From positions 1 through 14,181 of the forward strand of contig CAZVRG010000024.1 in assembly GCA_964630025.1 (NCBI GenBank): a stretch of DNA of 14,181 nt, read 5' to 3'. The notes beneath the pieces were generated by a model. It was not told the origin of the DNA. It did not search any database and saw only the letters and a list, made by a program, of their open reading frames with translations. Made by a program: the position numbers and the translations under genes. The stretch is from VMFP01 sp964630025. Lineage in GTDB: Bacteria > Patescibacteriota > Andersenbacteria > UBA10190 > CAIZMI01. Below, in pieces: positions 1 to 5,807 of this stretch (its first letter is position 1; every line of letters starts with the position of its first letter).

Positions 1-60
1 GATCACCGTGGCCTGTCCGGACCCCAAGGTGTTACCGATCTACTCATCACGTACAGTCTC

Positions 61-89
61 TTGACACCGAATTAGCTATCTTTTATCCT
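61..89 (+). promoter_or_regulatory. Sigma-70-type promoter upstream of infA
   Basis: A perfect -35 box TTGACA (61-66) is followed, after a 17-base spacer, by TATCCT (84-89), a 4/6 match to TATAAT. Transcription would start near 96 and leave a leader of about 110 bases before infA. It is well placed to drive the ribosomal-protein block. To its left, bases 1-60 are open in all three forward frames and closed in all three reverse frames. They may be the tail of an upstream gene on the same strand, but nothing can be assigned. Confidence 0.6.
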
Positions 90-147
90 CAGTAAACGCA
101 TCTGTGATCCTGCTCTGCACGCACTTGGGACTGTTTCGAATGGGCCA

Positions 148-190
148 CCTCGAGCGTACGCTTGAGGCCGTGCTGCGGAACGCTCCGCAG
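148..190 (+). promoter_or_regulatory. Two adjacent hairpins in the infA leader
   Basis: Bases 148-167 form a near-perfect 20-base palindrome (CCTC, one G-T pair, then AGCGTACGCT in the centre, then GAGG). Bases 173-190 form a second hairpin: stem CTGCGGA/TCCGCAG of 7 bp with loop ACGC. The second stem ends on the AG that begins the AGGAG sequence (189-193), the only Shine-Dalgarno-like stretch before infA, so the fold could mask it. The position fits a leader control element for translation genes. No known ribosomal-protein leader family is recognised. Confidence 0.4.
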
Positions 191-207
191 GAGTTTAAAG
201 AAGTATT

Positions 208-462
208 GTGGCAAAAGACACGATCCAATTAGCGGGGGTCGTGAAGGAGAATCTTCCCAACACGACGTTTCGCGTCGAGGCGGAAGGAGGACACGAGATT
301 CTCGCCCATATCTCCGGCCGTATGCGGGTGCACCGCATTCGCATTCTTCCCGGTGATCGCGTCACGGTAGAGCTCTCACCGTACGATCTTACGCGCGGGA
401 GAATCATTCAGCGGCTTGATACGGGCGAATCGCCGCGTGGGCCACGCAGGAGAAGGAAATAA
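208..462 (+). CDS. infA: Translation initiation factor IF-1
   Basis: IF-1 binds the ribosomal A site in the 30S initiation complex and helps IF-2 and IF-3 select the initiator tRNA and start codon. The 84-residue product is an S1-like OB fold with strong family matches: the segment LPNTTFRVEAEGGHEILAHI (16-35), then the GRMR..RIRILPGDRVTVELSPYDL region. It ends in a basic tail (GPRRRRK), about 12 residues longer than the usual 72. The start is GTG at 208, because MAKDTIQL matches the conserved IF-1 N-terminus. AGGAG at 189-193 is rather far upstream, while AAAGAAG at 198-204 is closer but weak. It is the first gene of a block whose order infA-rpmJ-rpsM-rpsK-rpsD-rpoA-rplQ is classical. Confidence 0.96.
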   Translation: MAKDTIQLAGVVKENLPNTTFRVEAEGGHEILAHISGRMRVHRIRILPGDRVTVELSPYDLTRGRIIQRLDTGESPRGPRRRRK

Positions 463-475
463 AAAGCAAAAGGTC

Positions 476-542
476 CTGGGTTCTGGGTACTCGGTGCTGG
501 ATAGATGTTCGATCCACGCCTCTAGCCTCCAGTCCCTAGCCC
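476..542 (+). repeat. Seven-base repeat arrays in inverted arrangement between infA and rpmJ
   Basis: Four heptamers in exact register (CTGGGTT, CTGGGTA, CTCGGTG, CTGGATA; 476-503) are followed by a short spacer and three heptamers of roughly complementary type (CTAGCCT, CCAGTCC, CTAGCCC; 522-542). With G-U pairs allowed, CTGGG can pair with CCTAG, so the two blocks can form an imperfect hairpin. No gene is visible in this gap. The design resembles the better array between rpmJ and rpsM, with a different repeat unit. Confidence 0.6.
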
Positions 543-556
543 CTTTAGTTTTTCTC

Positions 557-673
557 ATGAAAGTACAGGCTTCGGTAAAGCCCCGTTGTGCACAGTGCAA
601 ATTGGTCCGTCGTCGCGGCCGTTTGTTTGTGGTATGCCCGGCAAACCCGAAGCACAAGCAGCGTCAAGGTTAG
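557..673 (+). CDS. rpmJ: Ribosomal protein L36 (bL36)
   Basis: bL36 is the smallest large-subunit protein and binds 23S rRNA near the base of the L7/L12 stalk. The 38-residue product matches the family from end to end: MKVQASVKPRCAQCKLVRRR at the start and NPKHKQRQG at the end. Cys11, Cys14, Cys27 and a following His form the zinc-binding pattern of the zinc-containing (C+) form. The start ATG at 557 is fixed by the conserved MKVxASVK; a longer open frame from 416 would only add repeat-encoded residues. There is no Shine-Dalgarno sequence upstream (TTTTTCTC). It is flanked on both sides by heptamer repeat arrays. Confidence 0.97.
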   Translation: MKVQASVKPRCAQCKLVRRRGRLFVVCPANPKHKQRQG

Positions 674-748
674 CTTGTGGCTTGTAGCTTCTTAGCTTGT
701 AGGTTCATCACGCAACGCCCTACAAGCTACAAGCTACAAGCTACCAGC
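673..748 (+). repeat. Long hairpin made of GCTTGTA/GCTACAA heptamers between rpmJ and rpsM
   Basis: The left arm is built of GCTTGTG, GCTTGTA, GCTTCTTA and GCTTGTA. The right arm is CCTACAA, GCTACAA, GCTACAA and GCTACCA. The inner stem TAGCTTGTAGG (693-703) pairs perfectly with CCTACAAGCTA (719-729) across a 15-base loop. After a 2/1 interior loop, 677-690 pairs with 731-744 for another 14 bp with a single G-U. The total is 25 bp. The array begins on the last base of the rpmJ stop codon and ends 8 bases before the rpsM start. There is no U-run after the stem, so it does not look like a normal intrinsic terminator. Confidence 0.8.
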
Positions 749-755
749 TCATCAT

Positions 756-1148
756 ATGCCCGTACGTATTTCCGGCGTTATTCTCCCCGATCAAAAGCGC
801 GTTGAAATCGCGCTGACGCGCGTGTATGGCATCGGACGCGCAATGAGTGGAAAAATTCTTTCGCGCGCAGGCGTAGACCCGTCCGTGAAAGTGAAAGATC
901 TGACGGACAAGGAAGCAGGCGCCATCCGCGAGATCATCGAGCGAGAAACTCCCGTGGAAGGAGAACTCCGACGCGATATTACCGATAACATTCGTCGCTT
1001 GAAAGACATCAATTGCTACCGCGGCACGCGCCACATGCGGCATCTCCCCGTGCATGGGCAGCGCACGAAGACCAATAGTCGTACCGTGCGGGGGAACGTT
1101 CGTCGCACGGCGGGGTCGGGTCGCCGCGCTGCGTCAGAAAAGACGTAA
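756..1148 (+). CDS. rpsM: Ribosomal protein S13 (uS13)
   Basis: S13 sits in the head of the 30S subunit, binds 16S rRNA and contacts the P-site tRNA and the 50S bridge. The 130-residue product has the family's N-terminal start MPVRISGVIL, the TRVYGIGRAMSGKIL helical region (21-35), the ELRRDITDNIRRL helix (70-82) and the diagnostic RGTRHMRHLPVHGQRTKTNS segment (89-108). The end is a basic tail. The length is slightly above the usual 115-125. The start ATG at 756 gives the expected N-terminus. The upstream sequence CAGCTCATCAT has no Shine-Dalgarno, and the large heptamer hairpin ends only 11 bases upstream (744). Confidence 0.97.
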   Translation: MPVRISGVILPDQKRVEIALTRVYGIGRAMSGKILSRAGVDPSVKVKDLTDKEAGAIREIIERETPVEGELRRDITDNIRRLKDINCYRGTRHMRHLPVHGQRTKTNSRTVRGNVRRTAGSGRRAASEKT

Positions 1149-1163
1149 TGACTGTGCACCCCC

Positions 1164-1607
1164 ATGCCTGAAGAACCATCCCATCCAACGTCGTCTGCGA
1201 CAGCGTCGCCGACAGAAGAAACGTCCCCGAAGAAAAAGAAAAAGGGCGGGAGACGTCGTGTTCCGTCTATTAAAGTTTTCATTCAGTCCACCTACAATAA
1301 TACGCTTGTGACGGCTGCCGATCCGGACGGGAATGTGCTTGCCTGGAGCAGCGCGGGGCGCATCGGATACCAAGGCGCGCGCAAGTCGACGCCGTACGTC
1401 GCAAACGAAGTAGTTCGTGACCTCATGAAGCGGCTGGAACCTTTCCAGGTGAAGGACGCCTCCGTGGTCATTCGCGGCATCGGCAGCGGACGCGAATCCG
1501 CTGTGCGCGCGCTTGCGGCACATGGCGGTCTTGCACTGACCTCGATTCGTGACGCCACACCAATCCCACATAACGGGTGTCGGCCACCGCGCCGTCGTCG
1601 AGTCTAA
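1164..1607 (+). CDS. rpsK: Ribosomal protein S11 (uS11) with N-terminal extension
   Basis: S11 lies on the 30S platform and helps form the path of the mRNA near the E site. The family core begins at about residue 34 and includes STYNNTLVT (42-50), WSSAG (61-65), GARKSTPY (71-78), GRESAVRALAAHG (109-121) and the highly conserved end TSIRDATPIPHNGCRPPRRRRV. Residues 1-33 are a Pro/Ser/Thr/Glu-rich stretch followed by a run of lysines, longer than usual. The usual GPGPGRES loop reads GIGSGRES here. The gene begins 15 bases after the rpsM stop, with no Shine-Dalgarno (GCACCCCC). The core identity is certain; the exact N-terminus is less so. Confidence 0.96.
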   Translation: MPEEPSHPTSSATASPTEETSPKKKKKGGRRRVPSIKVFIQSTYNNTLVTAADPDGNVLAWSSAGRIGYQGARKSTPYVANEVVRDLMKRLEPFQVKDASVVIRGIGSGRESAVRALAAHGGLALTSIRDATPIPHNGCRPPRRRRV

Positions 1608-1617
1608 CGATACGTCC

Positions 1618-2241
1618 ATGGGTATTGCCTTTGATCACGTCTGTGGCCGCTGCCGTCTCGCCGGCGAGAAACTCTTCTTAAAAGGAGAGAAGTGTTTTAC
1701 GCCGAAATGTCCGATTGTGCAGCGCCCGTATGCCCCCGGTATTCACGGGCAAAGACGGCGTTCGCCGTCGGAGTACGGCGCGCAGTTGAAGCAAAAGCAG
1801 GCGTTGCGGGCCATTTACAACATTCGCGAGCGCCAGATGCAGCGGTACTTTGATGAAGCACGTGCGGAGCGCGGCGTGACGGCGGACGCACTTATTTCCC
1901 GGTTGGAGTCGCGTCTCGATCGCATCGTGTTCCGTCTCGGATTCGCACAATCGCAAGTGCATGCGCGCCAACTGGTGCATCATGGACATATCACCGTGAA
2001 TGGCCGACGGGTGGATTTGCCGTCCTACGTGGTACAGGTCAATGACGTGATTCAGATCAAGGAAGCAAAGCGGGCAAAAGCGCCTTTTGCAAACCTTGCC
2101 GAACGGTTGTCCACAAAAACCATTCCGGCGTGGCTGACACGCGAAGATGCATGGACAGGAAAAGTTACGGCTGTGCCGCAACCGGATCCGGCGGAAATTC
2201 CGGTGGATCTGCGTGCCGTCGTAGAATTCTACTCTCGCTAA
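1618..2241 (+). CDS. rpsD: Ribosomal protein S4 (uS4), zinc-binding form
   Basis: S4 is a primary 16S rRNA-binding protein that nucleates 30S assembly and lines the mRNA entry channel. From ATG 1618 the product is 207 residues. Four cysteines (C9, C12, C26, C31) form the zinc site of C+ type S4. FLKGEKCFTPKCPI and RRPYxPGxHGQRR-like residues follow. The S4 RNA-binding domain covers about 97-160 (SRLESRLDRIVFRLGFAQS, then GHITVNGRRVDLPSY). The end VDLRAVVEFYSR is the normal C-terminus. An upstream in-frame ATG at 1549 would overlap rpsK by 59 bases and add 23 unrelated residues, so 1618 is preferred. It leaves a 10-base gap and no Shine-Dalgarno. Confidence 0.96.
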   Translation: MGIAFDHVCGRCRLAGEKLFLKGEKCFTPKCPIVQRPYAPGIHGQRRRSPSEYGAQLKQKQALRAIYNIRERQMQRYFDEARAERGVTADALISRLESRLDRIVFRLGFAQSQVHARQLVHHGHITVNGRRVDLPSYVVQVNDVIQIKEAKRAKAPFANLAERLSTKTIPAWLTREDAWTGKVTAVPQPDPAEIPVDLRAVVEFYSR

Positions 2242-2274
2242 TTCATTTTATTCATAACGTTCCAAGGATCACTC

Positions 2275-3360
2275 ATGGAAATGATTCCACTCCCCGACAA
2301 CGTTACGCTCGCACGAGAAGAGGGTAACGAAGCAACATTCGAGATTAGCCCGTATTTTCCCGGATACGGACCAACCGTTGGGAATGCACTCCGACGCGTG
2401 CTGCTATCCTCTCTTCCCGGTGCGGCGATTATTGCCGTGCGTTGCGAAGGCGTCGAACATGAATTTTCCGCCCTTCCTGGCGTGGCAGAAGATTTTGTGA
2501 GTATTTTATTGAATACCAAGCGCATTCGTCTGAAAGTAGAATCATCCGAACCGGTTGAGCTTCGCCTGAACGCACAAGGCACTCGCACAGTCACTGCCGG
2601 AGACATTGAAAAGGTTGCCGGTGTCGAAGTGGCCAATCCGGACCATGTGATTGCCCACCTCACGGATGACAAGGCACAGCTCACCATCACGTTTACTGCG
2701 CAGCGCGGTCGCGGATATGTGCCGGTGGAAACACGGGAGAATGAGGAGCGCCCGCTTGGGACGATTGCGGTAGATGCGATTTTCACGCCGGTGGAGCGCG
2801 TCAGCTTCCGCGTGGAAAATGTCCGTGTCGGACAAATCACGGAATACCACAAGCTCATTATGACTATCCGCACGGATGGCACGATGACGCCGCGTGAAGC
2901 CCTGTCCGCCGCCGCTTCTATTTTGCAGGATCACTTCGGCGCGCTTGCAACCGATGTCACCGAGCGTCTGACAATGCGTCGCGAAACTGCCGCGACCGAG
3001 GAAACGCCCGCGATGCTTCGTCCCTCGATAGCGCTCGAACGTGGTGGCGAAGAACTGCGTGCACTCCCTCTCTCGGAAGCGGAAGAGCGTCTTGTCGAGA
3101 CGGCAGTTGCGGGTGCCGTCCGCGCGCCGGAAGAACGCGTGCGTGATCCAAAGCTGGTAAGCGTGGTGGAGCTTCCTATCGGCACGCGCATCCAGAACCT
3201 TCTGGAGAAGGAAGGCATCAAGACCGTTGCCGGTCTTGTGCAGAAGACCAAGAGCCAGCTTCTCGGAATTCCGGGCCTCGGAGAAAAGGCGCTGGAAGAA
3301 CTCGATGAGTCATTGCAGAAGCTTGGTGTCAATCTTCGTGAAGAACCCCCTTCCGCATGA
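2275..3360 (+). CDS. rpoA: DNA-directed RNA polymerase subunit alpha
   Basis: Alpha dimerises to scaffold beta and beta-prime assembly, and its C-terminal domain binds UP elements and activators. The 361-residue product has the N-terminal assembly domain (about 1-232), with GPTVGNALRRVLLSSLPGAA (32-51) as the diagnostic stretch, and a C-terminal helix-hairpin-helix domain (about 297-355; GIPGLGEKALEEL). By alignment, Arg305 and Asn308 correspond to the DNA-contacting Arg265 and Asn268 of E. coli. The linker between the domains (about 233-296) is much longer than the short E. coli linker and is rich in Glu, Arg and Ala. AAGGA at 2264-2268 is a good ribosome binding site 6 bases before ATG 2275, one of the few clear ones in this block. 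Confidence 0.97.
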   Translation: MEMIPLPDNVTLAREEGNEATFEISPYFPGYGPTVGNALRRVLLSSLPGAAIIAVRCEGVEHEFSALPGVAEDFVSILLNTKRIRLKVESSEPVELRLNAQGTRTVTAGDIEKVAGVEVANPDHVIAHLTDDKAQLTITFTAQRGRGYVPVETRENEERPLGTIAVDAIFTPVERVSFRVENVRVGQITEYHKLIMTIRTDGTMTPREALSAAASILQDHFGALATDVTERLTMRRETAATEETPAMLRPSIALERGGEELRALPLSEAEERLVETAVAGAVRAPEERVRDPKLVSVVELPIGTRIQNLLEKEGIKTVAGLVQKTKSQLLGIPGLGEKALEELDESLQKLGVNLREEPPSA

Positions 3361-3707
3361 GACACCGCAAGGCAAAGTTCACGCTTTCTCGCACAACCGC
3401 AAAGCGCCGCTTGCTTGCGCGGAAGCTGGGCATTGCCTTGATTACGCATGGAAAAATTGCGACAACCCCAGCACGTGCCCAATTTCTCCGGCAGTTTGTG
3501 GAGCCTCTTGTGACAACCGCGAAGGCGCAGACGCTTACATCACGTCGTCGGTTGATTGCCGCACTCGGGAATCGCGAGGCTGCGGCAGAACTTCTGAAGC
3601 GCGCCGGTGCCTATGAGAATCGTCCGGGCGGATACACGCGCATTACGCGCCTTCCGGTGTCTCGCAGCGGCGATCATGCCCCGCAAGTGTTGATTGAATT
3701 TGTATGA
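3357..3707 (+). CDS. rplQ: Ribosomal protein L17 (bL17)
   Basis: bL17 binds 23S rRNA near the peptide exit tunnel. The 116-residue product opens with the conserved MRHRKAKFTLSRTTAKRRLL and continues with LARKLGIALITHGKIATTPA, matching the family. The end GGYTRITRLPVSRSGDHAPQVLIEFV is the usual C-terminal motif (GGYTRI, then a hydrophobic ELV-type tail). Its ATG overlaps the rpoA stop as ATGA (3357-3360), so translation is probably coupled to rpoA. The next gene, rplM, starts with the same type of overlap. Confidence 0.97.
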   Translation: MRHRKAKFTLSRTTAKRRLLARKLGIALITHGKIATTPARAQFLRQFVEPLVTTAKAQTLTSRRRLIAALGNREAAAELLKRAGAYENRPGGYTRITRLPVSRSGDHAPQVLIEFV

Positions 3708-4138
3708 AGAGGGCGACAGGGAACAGGGAACAGGGAACAGGCAACGAGCGGCCGTGGCGGTTCTTTGACGCGGATGGGAAAGTCCTTGGTCGTCTCGCAA
3801 CCGAGGTGGCGATCGCATTGCGGGGCAAGGATCGTCCGCAATGGGTGCCCTATAAGGACGAAGGCGCGGTGATCGTTATCACCAATACGGATCGCGTCCG
3901 TTTCACTGGTACGAAGGGAGAGAAGAAAGTCTATTGGCGCCATACCCAGCGAAAACCCGGTGCGGTGCGCAAACACACCCTACGGGAACGTATGGAGCGC
4001 GATTCGCGCGCCGTCGTCCGTGATGCGGTCTGGAACATGCTGCCGAAAAACCGACTGCGCGACCGCATGATCACTCGCTTGAAGCTGTACACGGGTACGG
4101 AGCATCCGCATACTGCGCAGAAAGGACCAGCCGCATGA
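3704..4138 (+). CDS. rplM: Ribosomal protein L13 (uL13), repeat-encoded N-terminus
   Basis: uL13 is an early-assembly 50S protein. The family core starts at about residue 16 (RPWRFFDADGKVLGRLATEV) and includes the segment ending GKDRPQWVPYKDEGAVIVI. The diagnostic signature AVWNMLPKNRLRDRM plus LKLYTGTEHPHTAQ is at about 108-138. The ATG at 3704 overlaps the rplQ stop as ATGA. Residues 4-15 (ATGNREQGTGNE) are encoded by a seven-base tandem repeat and match no part of the family. No alternative ATG lies between the repeat and the core, so the repeat seems to be translated. There is no Shine-Dalgarno; coupling to rplQ probably supplies ribosomes. The rpsI start overlaps its stop codon. Confidence 0.95.
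   Translation: MKRATGNREQGTGNERPWRFFDADGKVLGRLATEVAIALRGKDRPQWVPYKDEGAVIVITNTDRVRFTGTKGEKKVYWRHTQRKPGAVRKHTLRERMERDSRAVVRDAVWNMLPKNRLRDRMITRLKLYTGTEHPHTAQKGPAA
3712..3746 (+). repeat. Seven-base tandem repeat (GGGAACA) inside the start of rplM
   Basis: Five consecutive heptamers are visible: GGCGACA, three perfect GGGAACA copies (3719-3739) and GGCAACG. Three heptamers make 21 bases, so the array stays open when read as codons. Unlike the two arrays upstream in this block, it has no complementary partner array nearby. Confidence 0.8.
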
Positions 4139-4563
4139 CATCCGGTGCACGCTACGTTGAAGGAATTGGCCGGCGCAAAACCGCCGTCGCACGCGTTCGT
4201 CTGTTTCCATCGGGAAGCCTGACGGGTGGCAACGAGAACACCGCGCCGACCATTCTGGTAAACCAGCGTTCTTGGCAAGAATATTTCCCCGTTGTGTCCA
4301 TGCAAACGCCCATCCGTAAGCCATTCGAGATGACAGGAACGTGGGGAAAGTTCGATGTCTCTGTGCACGTGAGCGGCGGAGGAGTGCATGCGCAGGCCGA
4401 CGCCATCAAGCTCGGTATCGCACGCGCGCTTGAGAAACAGGATCAAGACCTCCGCAAGCCGCTGCGCGACACCGATCTTCTCTCGCGCGATCCGCGCAAG
4501 AAGGAACGCAAAAAGCCCGGGCTCAAGAGAGCACGACGGGCGCCGCAGTGGCAGAAACGTTAA
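4135..4563 (+). CDS. rpsI: Ribosomal protein S9 (uS9)
   Basis: S9 lies in the 30S head, and its C-terminal tail reaches the P-site tRNA anticodon stem. The 142-residue product shows YVEGIGRRKTAVARVRLFPS (7-26), a VSGGGVHAQADAIKLGIARAL region (79-99) corresponding to the family GGGxSGQAxAIRxGIARAL motif, and the C-terminal tail KKPGLKRARRAPQWQKR with its terminal Lys-Arg. A 13-residue insert-like stretch, SLTGGNENTAPTI, sits after the first motif. The ATG overlaps the rplM stop (ATGA, 4135-4138), and an AAGGA lies just upstream, inside rplM. The L13-S9 pair is a normal operon; here it is appended to rplQ. The stop overlaps the convergent minus-strand gene by 3 bases. Confidence 0.97.
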   Translation: MTSGARYVEGIGRRKTAVARVRLFPSGSLTGGNENTAPTILVNQRSWQEYFPVVSMQTPIRKPFEMTGTWGKFDVSVHVSGGGVHAQADAIKLGIARALEKQDQDLRKPLRDTDLLSRDPRKKERKKPGLKRARRAPQWQKR

Positions 4564-5138
4564 ACTGTGACTCGTTGCTGGGTTAATTTCTCAGCTTCGG
4601 CCGGCAAAACGTAAAATTCCTCGATAATCATCTTTGCAAAACCGAAAAGGCAGGCTGCATTTTCTTTTGTCGCTAGCTGCATCGCATCATCGTCCGGATG
4701 AGCCCCGATGTTTCCATACTTCCGGATTTCATCTGCAATCTTATAATAGCGCTTTGGAATCACCCCGCTCGTTTTCCCCGCATCAATCTGCTCATTAAGA
4801 TTCCGTTGATCACACCCATGATCCTTGAGGCAACGCTGTAATATCCTTCGAGACATCGTCATAGAAGATAAAAAACATCCGGAGTCGAGGTCGGTTCCAG
4901 CCTCTCGGTATTCCTTACGAATTTCATCCGAAATTGGAAGCGTGGGCTCAAGGTCGTGACTCCCAATGGGATACATTTTAACGACCTTTCCTGTGCTATC
5001 TAGTTCAGCAAAAACAATCCTGTTACATTTGGGATTATTGCATGTGAGCACATACCACCATTCTGAAGATTGGATATTCCAATTCTCCCGCATATCAACG
5101 TGGGGTATGTTGCAGTGAGGACATTTTGGAATAATCAT
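4560..5138 (-). CDS. Zinc-ribbon DUF4145 protein
   Basis: This 192-residue protein begins with a zinc-ribbon-like segment: CPHC at residues 6-9 and a second pair C33 and C38 (TCNNPKC). A helical DUF4145 domain follows: DEIRKEYREAGTDL (71-84), a middle helix MSRRILQRCLKDHG (95-108), and the diagnostic end IRKYGNIGAHP with IIEEFYVLPAEAEKL. DUF4145 domains occur alone and attached to restriction-type proteins, and their activity is not settled. The R..GN.GAH stretch resembles HEPN-type motifs but does not fit R-x4-6-H exactly. Its ATG lies 5 bases after the lexA stop on the same strand, which implies one transcript. Codons are more A+T-rich than in the ribosomal genes, suggesting later acquisition. 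It meets rpsI tail to tail with a 3-base overlap. Confidence 0.8.
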   Translation of the reverse strand: MIIPKCPHCNIPHVDMRENWNIQSSEWWYVLTCNNPKCNRIVFAELDSTGKVVKMYPIGSHDLEPTLPISDEIRKEYREAGTDLDSGCFLSSMTMSRRILQRCLKDHGCDQRNLNEQIDAGKTSGVIPKRYYKIADEIRKYGNIGAHPDDDAMQLATKENAACLFGFAKMIIEEFYVLPAEAEKLTQQRVTV

Positions 5139-5143
5139 GGAAG

Positions 5144-5788
5144 TTAGTATCTTCGCAGCACTGCTCTTACAATTCCTTGAATGGCGGGGTTTTTGACGTA
5201 CATCGGTTTCATTTTCCGATTGGCGGGCTGGAGACGGATGCGATCTTTCTCGCGGTAGTATCGCTTGAGCGTTGCGTACTCATTGTCGAGCAAGGCGACA
5301 ACGACGTCACCGTTCTTCGGGTAGAAACTGCGCTCCACCACAACATAATCGCCATCGAGAATGCCATCATCCATCATGGAGTCTCCTTTTACTTCCAAAC
5401 AGTAGCAATTCAAATTCGGCAACAGCTCTACCGGAATCGCGATGTTCCCCCGTTCCTGAATCGCTTCAATCGGAGCCCCTGCAGCAATGCGCCCCACGAG
5501 CGGAAGCTGTACCGCCTTCGCGAGAAGGGAAACGCTCTTCGCGAGTTCGAGAGAGCGCATTGCGCTTGGCTTACCACGAAGGAATCCCTTGTCCTTCAGC
5601 GCCTGCACGTGCGCAAAAACTGTCGCCTTTGATGAGCTCCCCACCCCATCAGCGATTTCTTGATAACTCGGGGCGTATTCGTGTGCCGCCATGTACTCCC
5701 GGATGAATCGTAGCACCGCCGCTTGCCGCTTCGTGAGGCGACGCCCGGCATGCTCAGACGACAGCTTCGACGAATCAGAGTTATGCAC
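5144..5788 (-). CDS. lexA: LexA repressor (SOS response, self-cleaving)
   Basis: LexA represses DNA-damage genes and cleaves itself when RecA filaments form. The 214-residue product has the N-terminal winged helix (LTKRQAAVLRFIREYMAAHE at 18-37, then APSYQEIADGVGSSSKATVF with the recognition helix). The Ala-Gly cleavage site is at 103-104 (RIAAGAP). The S24 peptidase domain contains catalytic Ser137 (GDSMMDDGI) and Lys175 (YATLKRYY). All functional residues are present, so it should be active. The start is GTG at 5788: the reading frame fits the usual N-terminus, and a -10 box lies exactly where a leaderless transcript would begin at this GTG. It is the first gene of a pair with the DUF4145 protein. 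Confidence 0.95.
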   Translation of the reverse strand: MHNSDSSKLSSEHAGRRLTKRQAAVLRFIREYMAAHEYAPSYQEIADGVGSSSKATVFAHVQALKDKGFLRGKPSAMRSLELAKSVSLLAKAVQLPLVGRIAAGAPIEAIQERGNIAIPVELLPNLNCYCLEVKGDSMMDDGILDGDYVVVERSFYPKNGDVVVALLDNEYATLKRYYREKDRIRLQPANRKMKPMYVKNPAIQGIVRAVLRRY

Positions 5789-5794
5789 ACCCCT

Positions 5795-5807
5795 AGTGTA
5801 ACGTACA
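5795..5807 (-). promoter_or_regulatory. lexA -10 box overlapped by a TGTA-N3-TACA dyad
   Basis: Read on the minus strand, TACACT (5800 to 5795) is a good -10 box, and 6 bases separate it from the GTG start at 5788, so the transcript would be leaderless. No good -35 lies at normal distance; a TTGACA at 5834-5829 is too far for this box and pairs only with a poor TTTTGT. The dyad TGTA-ACG-TACA (5797-5807) overlaps the -10 box, where a LexA operator for autoregulation could sit. It matches no LexA box I know well. Confidence 0.35.

Noticed and set aside
1..75. C-terminal end of an upstream gene
   Set aside because: All three forward frames are open for the first 60 bases (stops at 62-64, 73-75 and 93-95), so none can be chosen, and the short peptides match no family I recognise.
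1549..1617. Upstream ATG for rpsD
   Set aside because: It would overlap rpsK by 59 bases and add residues that do not match S4; ATG 1618 gives the normal length.
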